Positions 21,740 to 32,470 of a stretch of 64,000 nucleotides of DNA are shown here, piece by piece (the stretch's first letter is position 1; each line of letters begins with the position of its first letter). The notes beneath the pieces are model-generated. The model was not told the origin of the DNA. It was given only the letters and a program-made list of their open reading frames with translations, and did no database searches. The DNA comes from Aquilaria yunnanensis (lineage: Eukaryota > Streptophyta > Magnoliopsida > Malvales > Thymelaeaceae), in assembly GCA_039654915.1 (NCBI GenBank), contig CM077596.1, positions 6,696,001-6,760,000 of the forward strand, written 5' to 3'. The position numbers were made by a program, and so were the translations under genes.

Positions 21740-22690
21740 GAACAAACACCAGAAGAAAAAAAAAATAAGAAGTTTACAGAAACAGGGTCATGTATAAGAA
21801 CAAATACTTAAGTAACAAAAAATAAACATGTAAAAGAAAGAACAAACAATGTCTTCTAAAAGAATAAACATGCAATTCTTAAAAAAACAAACATACCCTC
21901 CTAAAAGAATAAACACCAGAAGACAAAAGAACAAGAAATTTACAGAAACATGATCATATATAAGAACAAATAGTGCTTTCTATAAGAATAAATACTTAGG
22001 TAAAAAAAATAAACATGTAAAATAAAGAACAAACAATGCTTTCTAAAAGAACAAACATGTCCTTATAAAAGAACAAATATACCCTTCTGAAGGAACAAAT
22101 ATCAGAAGACAAAAAAACAAGAAGTTTACAGAAATAAGGTAATGTATAAGAACAAACACTTGAGTAAAAAAAATAAATATGTAAAAGAAAGAACAAACAA
22201 TGCATTCTAAAAAAACAAACATGCTATTATAAAAGAACAAAAACCAGAAGACAAAAGAACAGGAAGTTTACAAAAACAGGGTCATGTATAAGAACAAACA
22301 CTTAAGTAACAAAAAATAAACATGTAAAAGAAAGAACAAACATGTAGACAAGAAAAAACAAACATTGCCTTCTAAAAGAACAAACAGGCTTGTAAGTATA
22401 AATACCAAAACACAAAAAAACAAGTAATTTATGCAATGTCTGAAAATGTAAAAAAACAAACATGCTTTTCTAGAAGAGCAAACAAGGCTTCTAAAAGAAC
22501 AGAAAACAAACACATCATAAAAGAAGACAAACAGTACCTTATCAAAAGAACAAACACTTAAGTAACAAAAAACAAACAATGTCTTCTAAAAAAACAAACA
22601 TGAAGACAAAAAAAAACAATCAATGCATTCTCAAAGAATAAATAATACATTCTAAAAGAACAAACATACCCTTTTAAAAGAGCAAGCACG
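21740..22690. repeat. Purine-rich degenerate tandem repeat (AAGAACAAACA-based)
   Basis: The phrase AAAAGAACAAACA recurs dozens of times. A higher-order unit of about 140-190 bp begins CCAGAAGACAAAAGAACAAG near 21749, 21911, 22102 and 22245. It continues with TTTACAGAAACAGG and TGTATAAGAACAAACACTTA. Minus-strand frames across it are phenylalanine/tyrosine/leucine-rich strings and are not genes. Confidence 0.8.
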
Positions 22691-23045
22691 AAGAGATAAA
22701 AGAACAAATGGTAGAGAATAAAAAAATGGAAAAAGGTAGACATATGACATAAAAGAACAAGAAGAAATAAGAATAATATAATAAATCTAAGTAAAAAAAA
22801 GGTGAAAAAATGATTTTAAGAAAATAAGGAGTAAAACATGAAATAAAACAATAGACAAAACTTGAAATAATACTAAAATAAGAAAAAGAAAAAGGGGAAA
22901 CTGGAAAAAGATGAGAAAATAAAAATAAAGAAAATAAAAATGGAAAAGGTAAATATACAACAAAACTAAAAAAAGAAAAAAAATGAAAATAAATAAAGAA
23001 AGAAATAGAAGAATAAGAGAAGAACAAGAAAACAAAATTTTAAAA
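22691..23045. repeat. A-rich low-complexity tract
   Basis: This is a nearly pure AAAATAAGAAAAAG-like sequence with no period as clear as in the preceding array. No gene is supported. Confidence 0.7.
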
Positions 23046-24168
23046 AAAATAAAAAGGAGAATCGCTGGCATTCAATCCATCGCCTAGCTTCCTCCAAAAT
23101 TAGAATATCAGCCATGCTACCCAACCAAATAATTTGCCCTGAGGTCGCAGAAAAGGAAAAGTTTATTGTGTTTCATAAGGGCATAATTGCTCTTTTCTTA
23201 GAAACGAGGTCAAAATGATAATTATTATATTTTTTAAGGATAGCGCACGATATAAGCCTGGTCTACAGAAAAGTTACTCTTTCTCATGATCAGTTATTAA
23301 CTATTTAGAATTATTTACTGATAAATGAAAATCCGTCAAGGTAAAAATTTATATGTAAATTGAACTAAGATCATATAAATTTAAATTAATTTTCTAAATA
23401 CAAGCTATCCAACAACTCGCATATCAAATTTGACATCAGCTTTTTCCGAACATGCTAAGTTAGGAGCGTGTTAGCAAATAACCATTTATTTTGTGTAATT
23501 TAGTAGGTGACAGGAATAATTTAAAATATTTTTAGAACAGTTTAAATTTTAATTTTTATATAGGTGGTATTGTCGGCTATCTTAATAGATAACGATGATG
23601 GTAGTATGACGGACTGATATATCACTTTTCCTTCCACTGTTTTACGGTGAGCGGTGAGTGGGGCCAACATGAAAAGTTCGATTATGGCAAAATGGAATTT
23701 TAATAACTCATGACTATTTTAATATTTTTCAAAAATTGAATTGGGTCAATTGCCACCCACTAATGTTTTGTTACGATAACTTAGTAAGGGAAAAGAATAG
23801 AAATGAAAGGGAGAGTGAAGCATGAAAATAAAAATAAAACAAAACTCTTCTTTCTCTCAATCTGAGAAATTATAAAATTAAATTGAGTAGCTATGTAAAG
23901 ATATAAGAATGGTCACTTATCTTTTTTTTTTATTTTATTGATTATCAAATTTTAGTATTTTGATGGGATCATCTCCCACTAGTAATCACTTTTAGAACAA
24001 CTAGTTTAGTCGTTGTATTATAATGAGTGTGAAAACACATGATTAAAATATAGAGGTAAATTCTTGCGTACACCATTGCTCATGCATCACTGATGATAGC
24101 TTTAACAGTGTTGAGTAGTTACTGTTGGGAGATAGAGTTTTCTTTCTTGAACAGCAACAAGAAATTGA
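23046..24168. repeat. Non-coding; includes an orphan copy of the RLP upstream region (23283-23645)
   Basis: The segment from TGATAAATGAAAATCC (about 23320) to GGTAGTATGACGGACT (about 23617) matches 33880-34265, the region before the RLP gene at 34483. GATAAATGAAAATCC, AGGTAAAAATTTATA, TATAGGTGGTA and GGCTATCTTAATA are shared in the same order. A second shared piece at 24017-24046 (TGAGTGTGAAAACACATGAT) matches 41663-41692. No LRR exon follows, so this is probably a third RLP copy reduced to its flank. Confidence 0.65.
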
Positions 24169-24170
24169 TA

Positions 24171-25648
24171 CTTCCTCCATCCCATGAATTGTGCACCATT
24201 TGTGTTTACACATATATTAGGAAAAATGTACTTTTTCTTCTTTTTTCCAATTCTACCCGCTTTCTCCCTTGTCTGTTCAATGTTCAATGTGTCCACACCA
24301 GGGGCGGCGCCACGTTGGTGTGAGCGGTGGCAATTGCCACCACTAAGATTTGGAAAAAATATATATATGATATATAATTTTTAAAAAAATATTTGTTCTG
24401 CCCCCATAGAATTTTTAGTGACGCCCCCACTGAACTATGAGTGCATTAATTTAGTTGTGATAAGTGATTAAAATGAAAATATGAAAAAGTAAGTGGCAAA
24501 ACCACAAAACATAAAAAATATTAGTACTACTATAAAATTTGACCTATAAATCTATTTTATTCCTTCTCTTACGCTTGCAACACAGACGCAAATAAAAATA
24601 GTATAAAACCTAGGCTAAGACTTTTCAACCCAACTAAAAGTCCAAAATTGCGGCCAGCACGGCAGTATCAAAATTTTGTTCCTCCCTCAGGCAAAGGCAA
24701 ATTCAGTCTCAGATATGGTGAGTATTAATTGTGCGAGCCTTCTCTACTCTATCATTCTTTTGTACTTCTAGAATTGTTACCCCTGCCCCCAACGAACAGA
24801 GCTGCAAATCGCAAACCTCTCTCAAATTTCATCTCGATTGTATTTGTTTATATTAATTTTTCAGATAATTCTAAAATTTTAGAACCCTAATGCATCAATT
24901 TGTAGAATATAAAGTAGTATATATTATTATTATTACTATTATTTGAATTTTTAATTTTATTATTTTTATGCAGTTTATGTTATGGAGAGATACTTGAAAA
25001 AAAATACCAAAAGAAGCTCAATTCTCTCATGAAACAGATGTTAATACTGAAAACAAATGTATTTGATGGTATAAGTAATGAAGTGATCATGCAGCGTTTT
25101 CAGGCTATGAAACCTCATCGTGGACAGTTGTAAATGTGAAAATATTTTATTAATAATATTTTTGTTGCCCTCACTGACATAATTTTCTGGCTCCGCCCCT
25201 GGTCCACACGTTAGCCTCAACCCTTAGTCGCTCCTTGCCTCGCCAGCGTCGCTCCTTGCCTCACCACCATTGCCCCTCGACGTCCCTCCTTCGCCTTGAT
25301 CCTCGCAATGCATGGCCTTGCCACCGTCGCTGCTTGCCATTCCTCCCTTGCCATTGCTCCTCGAAATGGCCTTGACCCTAAGCTCCAGCCAACGGCATCG
25401 CCCCGATCTCGCACCTTGCTCTTTGTCCCTCGCTCAGTCGCCGCCTCGCCGTCCGATTTCACCTTGTCGCCCATGATGCTCCGATTTTGATCTATGGAGT
25501 GCAAGAGAGAACAAGGAAATTGTTAAAATAATAAATAAGGGTATATTTGTCATTTAAATTGTAAAAACTTACCAAATAAAGAAATGGTGCAAGATTGGTT
25601 AGACAACCAAAAAAGAAAAATGGAGCAAATTTCATGAGATGGAGATAG
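24171..25648. mobile_element. Stowaway/mariner-like element with TA target duplication, carrying a nested hAT
   Basis: The left end CTTCCTCCATCCCATGAA and the inverted right end CTATCTCCATCTCATGAA form terminal inverted repeats that continue with TT(G)GC(A/T)CCATTT. TA flanks both ends (24169-24170 and 25649-25650), as in Tc1/mariner-type Stowaway elements. Without the nested hAT at 24299 and its duplicated 8 bp, the element is about 570 bp. The part at 25210-25490 is C-rich and open on both strands but matches no protein family. Confidence 0.65.
24299..25201 (+). mobile_element. hAT deletion derivative, 8-bp target duplication
   Basis: The ends are CAGGGGCGGCGCCA and, inverted, CAGGGGCGGAGCCA. 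They are flanked by a perfect 8-bp duplication, GTCCACAC (24291-24298 and 25202-25209). A transposase start remains at 24982 (MERYLKKNTKRSSILS, then stop), preceded by an apparent 5' intron (donor GTGAGTATT near 24719, acceptor TTATGCAG at 24972). A short C-terminal remnant remains near 25090 (MQRFQAMKPHRGQL). The body of the gene is deleted. The layout resembles plant hAT elements with TTF/zf-MYM-type transposases. Confidence 0.9.
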
Positions 25649-25654
25649 TATATT

Positions 25655-26082
25655 ATAAAGATAATGAAAGTACAATAAAATTACAAACTAGCCGGGAGCT
25701 AATTTATCCGCCCCCTTTATTGCACTCTAAACAGCCTAGACTACACACCTCTTTTAACAGCTTCCTATAATTACAGCCTATTCTTAATCGTATTAATTAA
25801 CCAATCTAGTCAAGTAAATCTGCCCTTACTAAATCTGCTACTTATCCACAAGAAGGCAACATTTTGCACCTCATTTAGAAGCTGCGAAGCCGTCTTTTGA
25901 GCATCATAGAAGATCTTTGCATTTCTATACATCCATATAAACCAACATAAAACATAAAAAATCTCTTCCATCACTTTATTCACCTTGCTATGGATCCGCA
26001 AACCAGCAAGAAAACACAACATATCAGCAAAATCTAGTGGAGGGTGGCCAGCTTGCTGCCACAAATTAAGCACCCTTGTCCA
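25655..26082 (-). pseudogene. LINE reverse transcriptase C-terminal relic, downstream part
   Basis: The minus strand encodes LNLWQQAGHP...CWFIWMYRNAKIFYDAQK...VAFLWISSRF. This is the pattern after the zinc-binding region at the C-terminus of plant L1-type reverse transcriptases. It continues the relic at 30657-30890; the copia at 26083 splits the two. A stop follows GRFT at 25810. The relic ends next to the Stowaway-like element. Confidence 0.65.
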
Positions 26083-26254
26083 TATTAGGGATTAAGATAG
26101 ACTTTATCTTATCATTGTATTTATCTTATCATTGTATTTATCACAAACACACACACCTGGACTTATCTTTTCTTCATTACGTACTCTATATATTTTGTAC
26201 TTCAACTCTTATGAATATATGCCTTTCAACTCTGTTCTACCTTAACTTCCATCA
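26083..26254 (+). repeat. 5' LTR of the intact copia
   Basis: It is 172 bp, starting TATTAGGGATTAAG and ending ACTTCCATCA. It contains a 22-bp direct duplication built on CTTATCATTGTATTTAT and a TATA-like CTCTATATATTTTG near 26186. Confidence 0.95.
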
Positions 26255-26266
26255 TGGTATCAGAGC
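26255..26266 (+). other. Primer-binding site of the intact copia
   Basis: TGGTATCAGAGC follows the 5' LTR with no spacer and is complementary to initiator tRNA-Met. Confidence 0.95.
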
Positions 26267-26300
26267 ATTAAACGATCCTTCGCTTCCTTCAAGCCAAGCC

Positions 26301-29300
26301 ATGGCCAATGATCCTTCTTCATCACCAAACTCCTCATCAACAAAAATCACAAACTCTGACACTTCTCCAAACTATGTTTTATCAACCCCCTTCGAAAAAA
26401 GGCTGGTCTCCCTAAACATAACCAACCAAGTTTCCATCAAACTAAATCTACAGAACTTCCCATCATGGAGAGCTCAGTTTCTCCCCCTCCTTATCGGGTT
26501 CGACCTCACTGGATATATTGACGGCACAACTCCCTGCCCAAGTCCAACAATGCCGCCGTCCAACGACAACCAGTCGGTCTCGAATCCGGCATACACCTTT
26601 TGGCTTCGTCAAGATCAGCTTCTGCTAAATGCCATCCTCTCATCAGTCTCTGAGCAGGTGCTTCATCTTCTCGCCTCAGCACGTACCTCTCATGAAGCAT
26701 GGGACAGAATCACCAATCTCTTCGCCAACAAATCTCGCTCGCGTATTATGTCACTAAAGGAAAGACTTCGTATACCTTGTCAAAATAAATCTGTTTCTGC
26801 ATATTTACAATCTCTGAAAAGTATTGCAGATGAACTCGCCATTGCTCATGAGAAAGTAGGAGATGATGATCTTACCTTATATGCCCTGGATGGCCTTGGC
26901 GATGAATACAGAGCAATAGCTGCTGCCATTAGAGCCCGTGACACTCCAATGACTTTTGAAGAACTTCATGACAAATTGGTGGACTATGAGACGTTTCTAA
27001 AACGAAGTGAGCAGGCATCTGGCTCTTTCCCTATCAGCGCCCACACTGCAACAAAATCACATCAACCAAAGAATCAATCTTTCCGGAATGGTCCAATGAT
27101 CCGTCCACAACGGCAACTACATCCACCTACGTCGAAGCCGAGAAACAATCAGCCACAAATCTATCGCCCTCGACCAGCTACGCCTGAAGGTCAGGTACGA
27201 TGTCAATACTGCAACAAGCTCGGACACACAGCAAATATATGTTGGCACGTCAAACAAAATGAAGACAATCCTCTGCCTCCTCCAAGGGCAAACTACTTAA
27301 ACAACTCCCCAGTATCATCTCGTAGTTGGATTGTTGACTCCGGTGCATCTCATCATGCCACACCTAACCTTCAGAATCTTCAAATCAGTGAGCCTTACCA
27401 AGGAACTGACGCACTAGTTCTTGGTGATGGTACAGGTTTGAAAATCTCTCAAACTGGTTCTTCCTCCATATCACTTCCTTGCACACAACTACAACTTCAT
27501 AATACTTTATATGTCCCTTCGCTTAACCAAAACCTTATCTCCGCTTCCCACCTTTGCCGTACTAACAATGTTTCTATTGAACTGTTTTCCTCTCATTTTG
27601 ATATCAAGGACCTACAGACTAAGGAGGTGCTTGCAAGTGGCCCGAATGTTCATGGCGTCTATGTCCTCACAGATAAATCTGTGTCTTCCTCTCCCACAGC
27701 ATCTATTGGAGTCAAATATTCAGAGTCACTATGGCACCGTCGCCTCGGACATCCAGCACAACCCATCCTTAGACATGTCTTGAATCATTTTTCGCTACCA
27801 TTCTCATCTGAGAAGCTAGCCAGTTGCAATTCTTGCTTGAGTAATAAAAGTCATAAACTTCCCTTTTCAGTTTCTTCTCTTACCAGTAAGCGTCCGCTGG
27901 AGTTGGTTTACACTGATGTTTGGGGACCAGCTCCAGTACAATCGATTGATGGTTTCCTCTACTATGTTTCCTTTGTTGATCACTTCTCTAAGTACATCTG
28001 GTTATTTCCAATGAAATGTAAGTCTGATGTGTTTACCATCTTTCCCAAATTCAAGGCACTAGTTGAAAAGTTTTTTGACTTACCAATTGTCAGTTTATAT
28101 TCGGATGGCGGGGGCGAGTTCATCAAGCTAAAATCTCTACTTGCTTCCTATGGCATCTCACATCTCACCACTCCACCACATACACCTCAACACAATGGTA
28201 CTGTTGAACGACGTCATCGTCACGTTGTTGAAACAGGTATTACACTACTCCATCAAGCATCAATACCTACGTCCTTCTGGACCTTTGCCTTCCTCACGGC
28301 CACATACTTGATCAATAGAATGCCAACATCAACTCTGAAAAACAAAACCCCTTTCCAAATCCTCTTCAACAAAGAACCCAATTACCTCAAGCTCCGGACA
28401 TTTGGTTGTCTGTGCTACCCCTGGCTCCGTCCTTACACTCACAATAAACTTGAACCGAGATCTCGCCCCTGCATCTTTGTTGGGTATCCGCTCAGTCAAA
28501 GTGGCTTCATCTGTTTTGATCCTTCATCAAGTAAGTTCTTCGTCTCTCGTCATGTTGTCTTTGAAGAAGCATCGTTCCCCTTTCCATCTCTATCTACCTC
28601 ACCAAGTTCGGACATTCCAATATCGGGCTCACTTGCGGCACCTGCTCACCCCATCACCATTCCCTTTCCTATGCAACCACCACTACCCAACCATACAACT
28701 CCTCCACTTTCACCGACACCTAAACCATCTTCTCCTGAATCAACAAACTCCACTCCTACCCTACCCGACCAACCTCACATCACACCACCCTCCTCTTTAC
28801 CCGAACCATCTTCTCCTAGCTCACCCCATATAACCCAACCACTACCTATTCGCACTCATCCCATGGTGACACGCTCTCAAAATAACATTTTTAAACCAAA
28901 AAAACTGTTATATGCAACCTCTCATCCTTTAGCTGAGCCCCTTGAACCCACATCCGCAACCGTTGCCCTTAAAGACCAGAAGTGGCGTGATGCTATGGCA
29001 GCTGAGTATGATGCTCTAATTCGAAATGATACTTGGGAACTTGTTCCAAGACAACCACACTTTAATGTTGTTGGATGCAGGTGGATATTTCGTGTCAAGC
29101 GACATGCCGATGGTTCCATTTCCCGCTACAAGGCACGCCTTGTAGCCAAAGGTTTTCATCAACGACCTGGGATTGACTTCAAGGAAACATTCAGTCCTGT
29201 TGTCAAACCATCCACCATTCGGATTATCTTATCACTGGCCGTTGCGAACCATTGGCCCCTTCATCAAATTGATGTGAATAATGCATTTCTTCAAGGAACC

Positions 29301-30497
29301 TTGACCGAGGAGGTTTATATGGATCAGCCATTAGCATTTCGAGACCAGTCTCATCCGTCCTATGTGTGTCGGCTCAAGAAACCAATATATGGTCTCAAAC
29401 AAGCCCCTCGCTCTTGGTACCTCTCTCTCCGGACCTTTCTTGAGCAGCTCGGCTTTCATCACTCCAAATCTGACAACTCTCTGTTCATATATCGCCAGCC
29501 GGATGTCACCATCTTTGTACTTGTTTATGTTGATGACATAGTTGTCACTGGCAGCAATCCCAAACTTGTGACAACATTCATTAATCAGCTCTCTCAGCGA
29601 TTTTCAGTCAAGGACTTAGGCATGCTCCACTATTTTTTGGGGATTGAAGTAGCTCCTACAAACTCTGGCCTATTTCTCTCTCAGCATAAGTACGTCTGTG
29701 AAATACTCGAACGATCTCACATGACTGGAGCCAAAGCCACCAAGAATCCTCTGTCTTCTACTGCTCTCCACAGTGACACAGCAGCCTCCTCATGTGATGT
29801 TACGTCTTATCGCCAACTAATTGGAGCTCTTCAGTATCTCACTTTCTCCCGGCCTGACATTGCCTTTGCTGTAAATCGTCTCTCGCAATTCATGCACCGA
29901 CCAACAGAACTTCATTGGACAGCGTTAAAAAGGCTTCTTCGTTACCTCAAAGCTACTCCTTTTCATGGCATTATGCTTCGACCTTCCAAGACTCACCAGC
30001 TGATAGCATTTTCGGACTCCGACTGGGCTGGCGATCCCGACACTCGCACTTCCACTTCTGCATATATGATCTTTCTTGGTGATAATCCAATATCTTGGAG
30101 CTCGAAAAAGCAACGAACTGTTGCTCGATCCTCCACTGAGGCTGAATATCGAGCAGTCGCCACTGCAGCCTGCGAACTTGAATGGTTACAGTCCCTGCTA
30201 CTTGAGCTTGGCTGTCCTCCCACCAAGCCACCAACTCTTTACTGTGATAATCTTGGTGCCACCTATGTGTGTGCGAATCCGGTGTTCCACTCCCGTATGA
30301 AGCACATCTCTATTGATTATCATTTTGTTCGTGAACGGGTGCAAGCTGGTGCCTTACAAGTTCATCACATTCCGACAGAAGCTCAGCTCGCCGATGCACT
30401 CACTAAACCACTCCCCACTCCTCGTTTCGAGCAGCTAAGGTCCAAGATCGGTGTCTCCAACGGATCCTCCGTCTTGCGGGGGCGTATTAGGGATTAA
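26301..30497 (+). CDS. Copia Gag-Pol polyprotein, intact (1,398 aa)
   Basis: The frame is open further upstream into the LTR, but the first sensible start after the primer-binding site is the ATG at 26301 (MANDPSSSP). Domains in order: Gag (UBN2-like) to about residue 230; a CCHC knuckle C301-C304-H309-C314; protease at D346 (VDSGASHH); pre-integrase HHCC finger from about 476 (LWHRRLGH...CNSCLSNK); integrase core with D539, D602 and E636; a proline/serine-rich linker; reverse transcriptase with YVDD at 1076-1079; and RNase H (SDSDWAGD, SSTEAEYRA, YCDNLGA). The stop lies inside the 3' LTR. All key catalytic residues are present. Together with identical LTRs this makes the element potentially autonomous. 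Confidence 0.97.
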   Translation: MANDPSSSPNSSSTKITNSDTSPNYVLSTPFEKRLVSLNITNQVSIKLNLQNFPSWRAQFLPLLIGFDLTGYIDGTTPCPSPTMPPSNDNQSVSNPAYTFWLRQDQLLLNAILSSVSEQVLHLLASARTSHEAWDRITNLFANKSRSRIMSLKERLRIPCQNKSVSAYLQSLKSIADELAIAHEKVGDDDLTLYALDGLGDEYRAIAAAIRARDTPMTFEELHDKLVDYETFLKRSEQASGSFPISAHTATKSHQPKNQSFRNGPMIRPQRQLHPPTSKPRNNQPQIYRPRPATPEGQVRCQYCNKLGHTANICWHVKQNEDNPLPPPRANYLNNSPVSSRSWIVDSGASHHATPNLQNLQISEPYQGTDALVLGDGTGLKISQTGSSSISLPCTQLQLHNTLYVPSLNQNLISASHLCRTNNVSIELFSSHFDIKDLQTKEVLASGPNVHGVYVLTDKSVSSSPTASIGVKYSESLWHRRLGHPAQPILRHVLNHFSLPFSSEKLASCNSCLSNKSHKLPFSVSSLTSKRPLELVYTDVWGPAPVQSIDGFLYYVSFVDHFSKYIWLFPMKCKSDVFTIFPKFKALVEKFFDLPIVSLYSDGGGEFIKLKSLLASYGISHLTTPPHTPQHNGTVERRHRHVVETGITLLHQASIPTSFWTFAFLTATYLINRMPTSTLKNKTPFQILFNKEPNYLKLRTFGCLCYPWLRPYTHNKLEPRSRPCIFVGYPLSQSGFICFDPSSSKFFVSRHVVFEEASFPFPSLSTSPSSDIPISGSLAAPAHPITIPFPMQPPLPNHTTPPLSPTPKPSSPESTNSTPTLPDQPHITPPSSLPEPSSPSSPHITQPLPIRTHPMVTRSQNNIFKPKKLLYATSHPLAEPLEPTSATVALKDQKWRDAMAAEYDALIRNDTWELVPRQPHFNVVGCRWIFRVKRHADGSISRYKARLVAKGFHQRPGIDFKETFSPVVKPSTIRIILSLAVANHWPLHQIDVNNAFLQGTLTEEVYMDQPLAFRDQSHPSYVCRLKKPIYGLKQAPRSWYLSLRTFLEQLGFHHSKSDNSLFIYRQPDVTIFVLVYVDDIVVTGSNPKLVTTFINQLSQRFSVKDLGMLHYFLGIEVAPTNSGLFLSQHKYVCEILERSHMTGAKATKNPLSSTALHSDTAASSCDVTSYRQLIGALQYLTFSRPDIAFAVNRLSQFMHRPTELHWTALKRLLRYLKATPFHGIMLRPSKTHQLIAFSDSDWAGDPDTRTSTSAYMIFLGDNPISWSSKKQRTVARSSTEAEYRAVATAACELEWLQSLLLELGCPPTKPPTLYCDNLGATYVCANPVFHSRMKHISIDYHFVRERVQAGALQVHHIPTEAQLADALTKPLPTPRFEQLRSKIGVSNGSSVLRGRIRD

Positions 30498-30656
30498 GAT
30501 AGACTTTATCTTATCATTGTATTTATCTTATCATTGTATTTATCACAAACACACACACCTGGACTTATCTTTTCTTCATTACGTACTCTATATATTTTGT
30601 ACTTCAACTCTTATGAATATATGCCTTTCAACTCTGTTCTACCTTAACTTCCATCA
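30485..30656 (+). repeat. 3' LTR of the intact copia
   Basis: It is 172 bp and appears identical to 26083-26254. The gag-pol stop codon lies at its positions 11-13. Confidence 0.95.
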
Positions 30657-30890
30657 GTCCACACATCTGATGCCACCTTGCATTGAAATAGCAGAAGAAG
30701 AATAGACTCCTCCAACTCCTTTCAGAAAGGGTACAACACGTCTTCCATGTGAACTCCACGTCGGACTGGATTTGGTTTTATTGGCAAATGATCTTGAACA
30801 GCTCTCCAAATGCAAATATTGACTTTCGTTAGGATTATGTCATTCCATTGATCTTCTACTTCCACCAAGTCTTGGATAGAGTCACCATTT
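30657..30890 (-). pseudogene. LINE reverse transcriptase zinc-binding relic, upstream part
   Basis: The minus strand reads WNDIILTKVNICIWRAVQDHLPIK...RRGVH, then a stop, then LLLLFQCKVASDVWT. This is the zf-RVT layout of plant LINEs. It joins without a gap to the relic at 25655-26082 once the copia and one GTCCA are removed. Confidence 0.7.
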
Positions 30891-31169
30891 TAATTAGATC
30901 TCTTTAATTAACAAGGCAGATAGTACTTATAATTTTAATTAATTTAGTAGAGATAAATTATCTTTGGTGGGAGATTTAGATGCCTAATAAATATGTGGTA
31001 ATAAAAGATTTAGCAGATATTATGGAATGAAAATACTAAAGAGTTTGCATTCACTTGCCTTTTTTTATAATAATCACGTACGTGCTTTAAGGATGTCAGT
31101 AAGGTACTTTAAAAATGGGTTGGGTGACCCGTACTTGAGGAATCATATGTCCGGGCTCTTAACTTTCTT

Positions 31170-32470
31170 CAGCTTCGCTTTGATGGATTCTACTAGACAA
31201 TCATATGGCGTAGTTTTTGGTGGTGGAGGAGAACGCATTGAAGTGTCGCCAGCGGTCAGTCGCCATGGAAGAGAAGAAGCGAAAGGCAGAGAGTAAAGAC
31301 AAACCGAGTTTGTGACAATGGCAGCCCAGGGATATATATAGAAGGTGCTTTGTCACCATGGCTACGGCTGACTCGAATTTTTCTTAATCAGGAAAGTGTT
31401 CGATCAAGAGAACTGCTGGAGATTTCAAACTGGAAGAAGGTGAGATCATGGACGAAAGAAGAGAATAGAAGATGGAGAAAGTGAATCGGCCGCTTGTAAT
31501 TTATTCCATATAATTATATATATCACAATGACTAAATTATATAATATAATTTGTATAATTGAAAAAAAGAAAAAAAATACTAAAAGTGACTGAGGTACTT
31601 TGACTAGCAACTGAACAACAACTAAACGTTTTCAATGTCTTATTACAACTATATACTAATATTTTATTTCAAATGACATTGGTTCAAAACCAAAAAAATA
31701 AGTCAATTTAGATTAAGTTGATTTTAATTAAAATAATATGACTAAAAAATATTTTATACACTTTCATTTTTACCCCTAACTAAATTTTCACTTTTAAATT
31801 TTATTAACTTAAATTTTTTCCTCACAATTTAGGATTCCCTTCTTAACTTTTCAAGAAAACAAATACAAGGGTAAAATTATTTTTTTTAATTATAAGAACC
31901 AAAATAATTTATTAAAAAAATATTTAAAGACTTATTCTAATTCCAAAGTGAATGTTGAACTGATGGTGACATAGTAAAATAAAGGGTCCAACCCTATTAG
32001 TAAAGCTCTTCCAAAGCAATATTAGGACAAACTAAAAGCTGAAATATCGAAAAAACAGTACAAAAGAAAAGTAAAATATTGAAGAAACAATAACAAGAAA
32101 AAAAAAAACAGAATAATGGGATAAATCCTAGAAGGAAAACCTAATAAAACAATCAACAAACAGACATACATACATGAAAATTCTTCATGGACAATTTTTC
32201 TATCTTTCCCAACACGTTCCGATGTCCATTTCTAGTAAGGACCTTGACCATTACTAATGTGTGAAAAATTTGAGCACTTTGATAGGGTGTTGATTTGAAA
32301 TACAAATTCTCCTTCCATTATATTTTGGATGAAACATTATAGTTTGATACGAAGGTTAAGAAATAAGAATAAAATTTATGTGTTATTTTCACTTTTAATC
32401 TTCACATTTTTAAGGTAAATAGAAAAAGATGAAAAAAGTGAGAATGATATGATAATTTGAAGGATAATAT
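31170..32470. repeat. Segmental duplication, copy A (about 1.3 kb)
   Basis: It matches 43396-44865 (copy C) almost end to end and 41690-43395 (copy B) over its second half. Shared landmarks in order are TTTGATGGATT, CAGCCCAGGGATA, GGTGCTTTGTCACCATG, CAAACTGGAAGAAGGT, GGACAAACTAAAAGCTGAA, ATTCTTCATG and AAGGACCTTGACCATTACTA. Short open frames in it are not conserved between copies. It lies 2 kb upstream of the first RLP gene. It also provides empty sites for the CACTA element and the small MITE present in the other copies. Confidence 0.85.

Larger units (their letters stand above)
26083..30656 (+). mobile_element. Complete, apparently intact copia retrotransposon (4,574 bp)
   Basis: Two 172-bp LTRs (26083-26254 and 30485-30656) look identical base for base. 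They are flanked by a 5-bp duplication, GTCCA (26078-26082 and 30657-30661). A primer-binding site (26255-26266), one uninterrupted gag-pol frame and a purine-rich stretch (GCGGGGGCG) before the 3' LTR complete it. Small size and very short LTRs fit the Ale/Retrofit group. Both LTRs start TATTAG rather than TGTTAG. Identical LTRs mean the insertion is recent. Confidence 0.97.

Noticed and set aside
21996..23071. Several minus-strand frames coding hydrophobic, membrane-like proteins
   Set aside because: They are translations of purine-rich AAGAACAAACA/AAAAG repeats; Phe/Leu/Tyr content follows from TTT/TTC/TTA codons.
25217..25504. Open frames in the C-rich core of the Stowaway-like element
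   Set aside because: Low-complexity alanine/arginine/glycine or serine/leucine/proline strings, open on both strands, with no recognisable domain.
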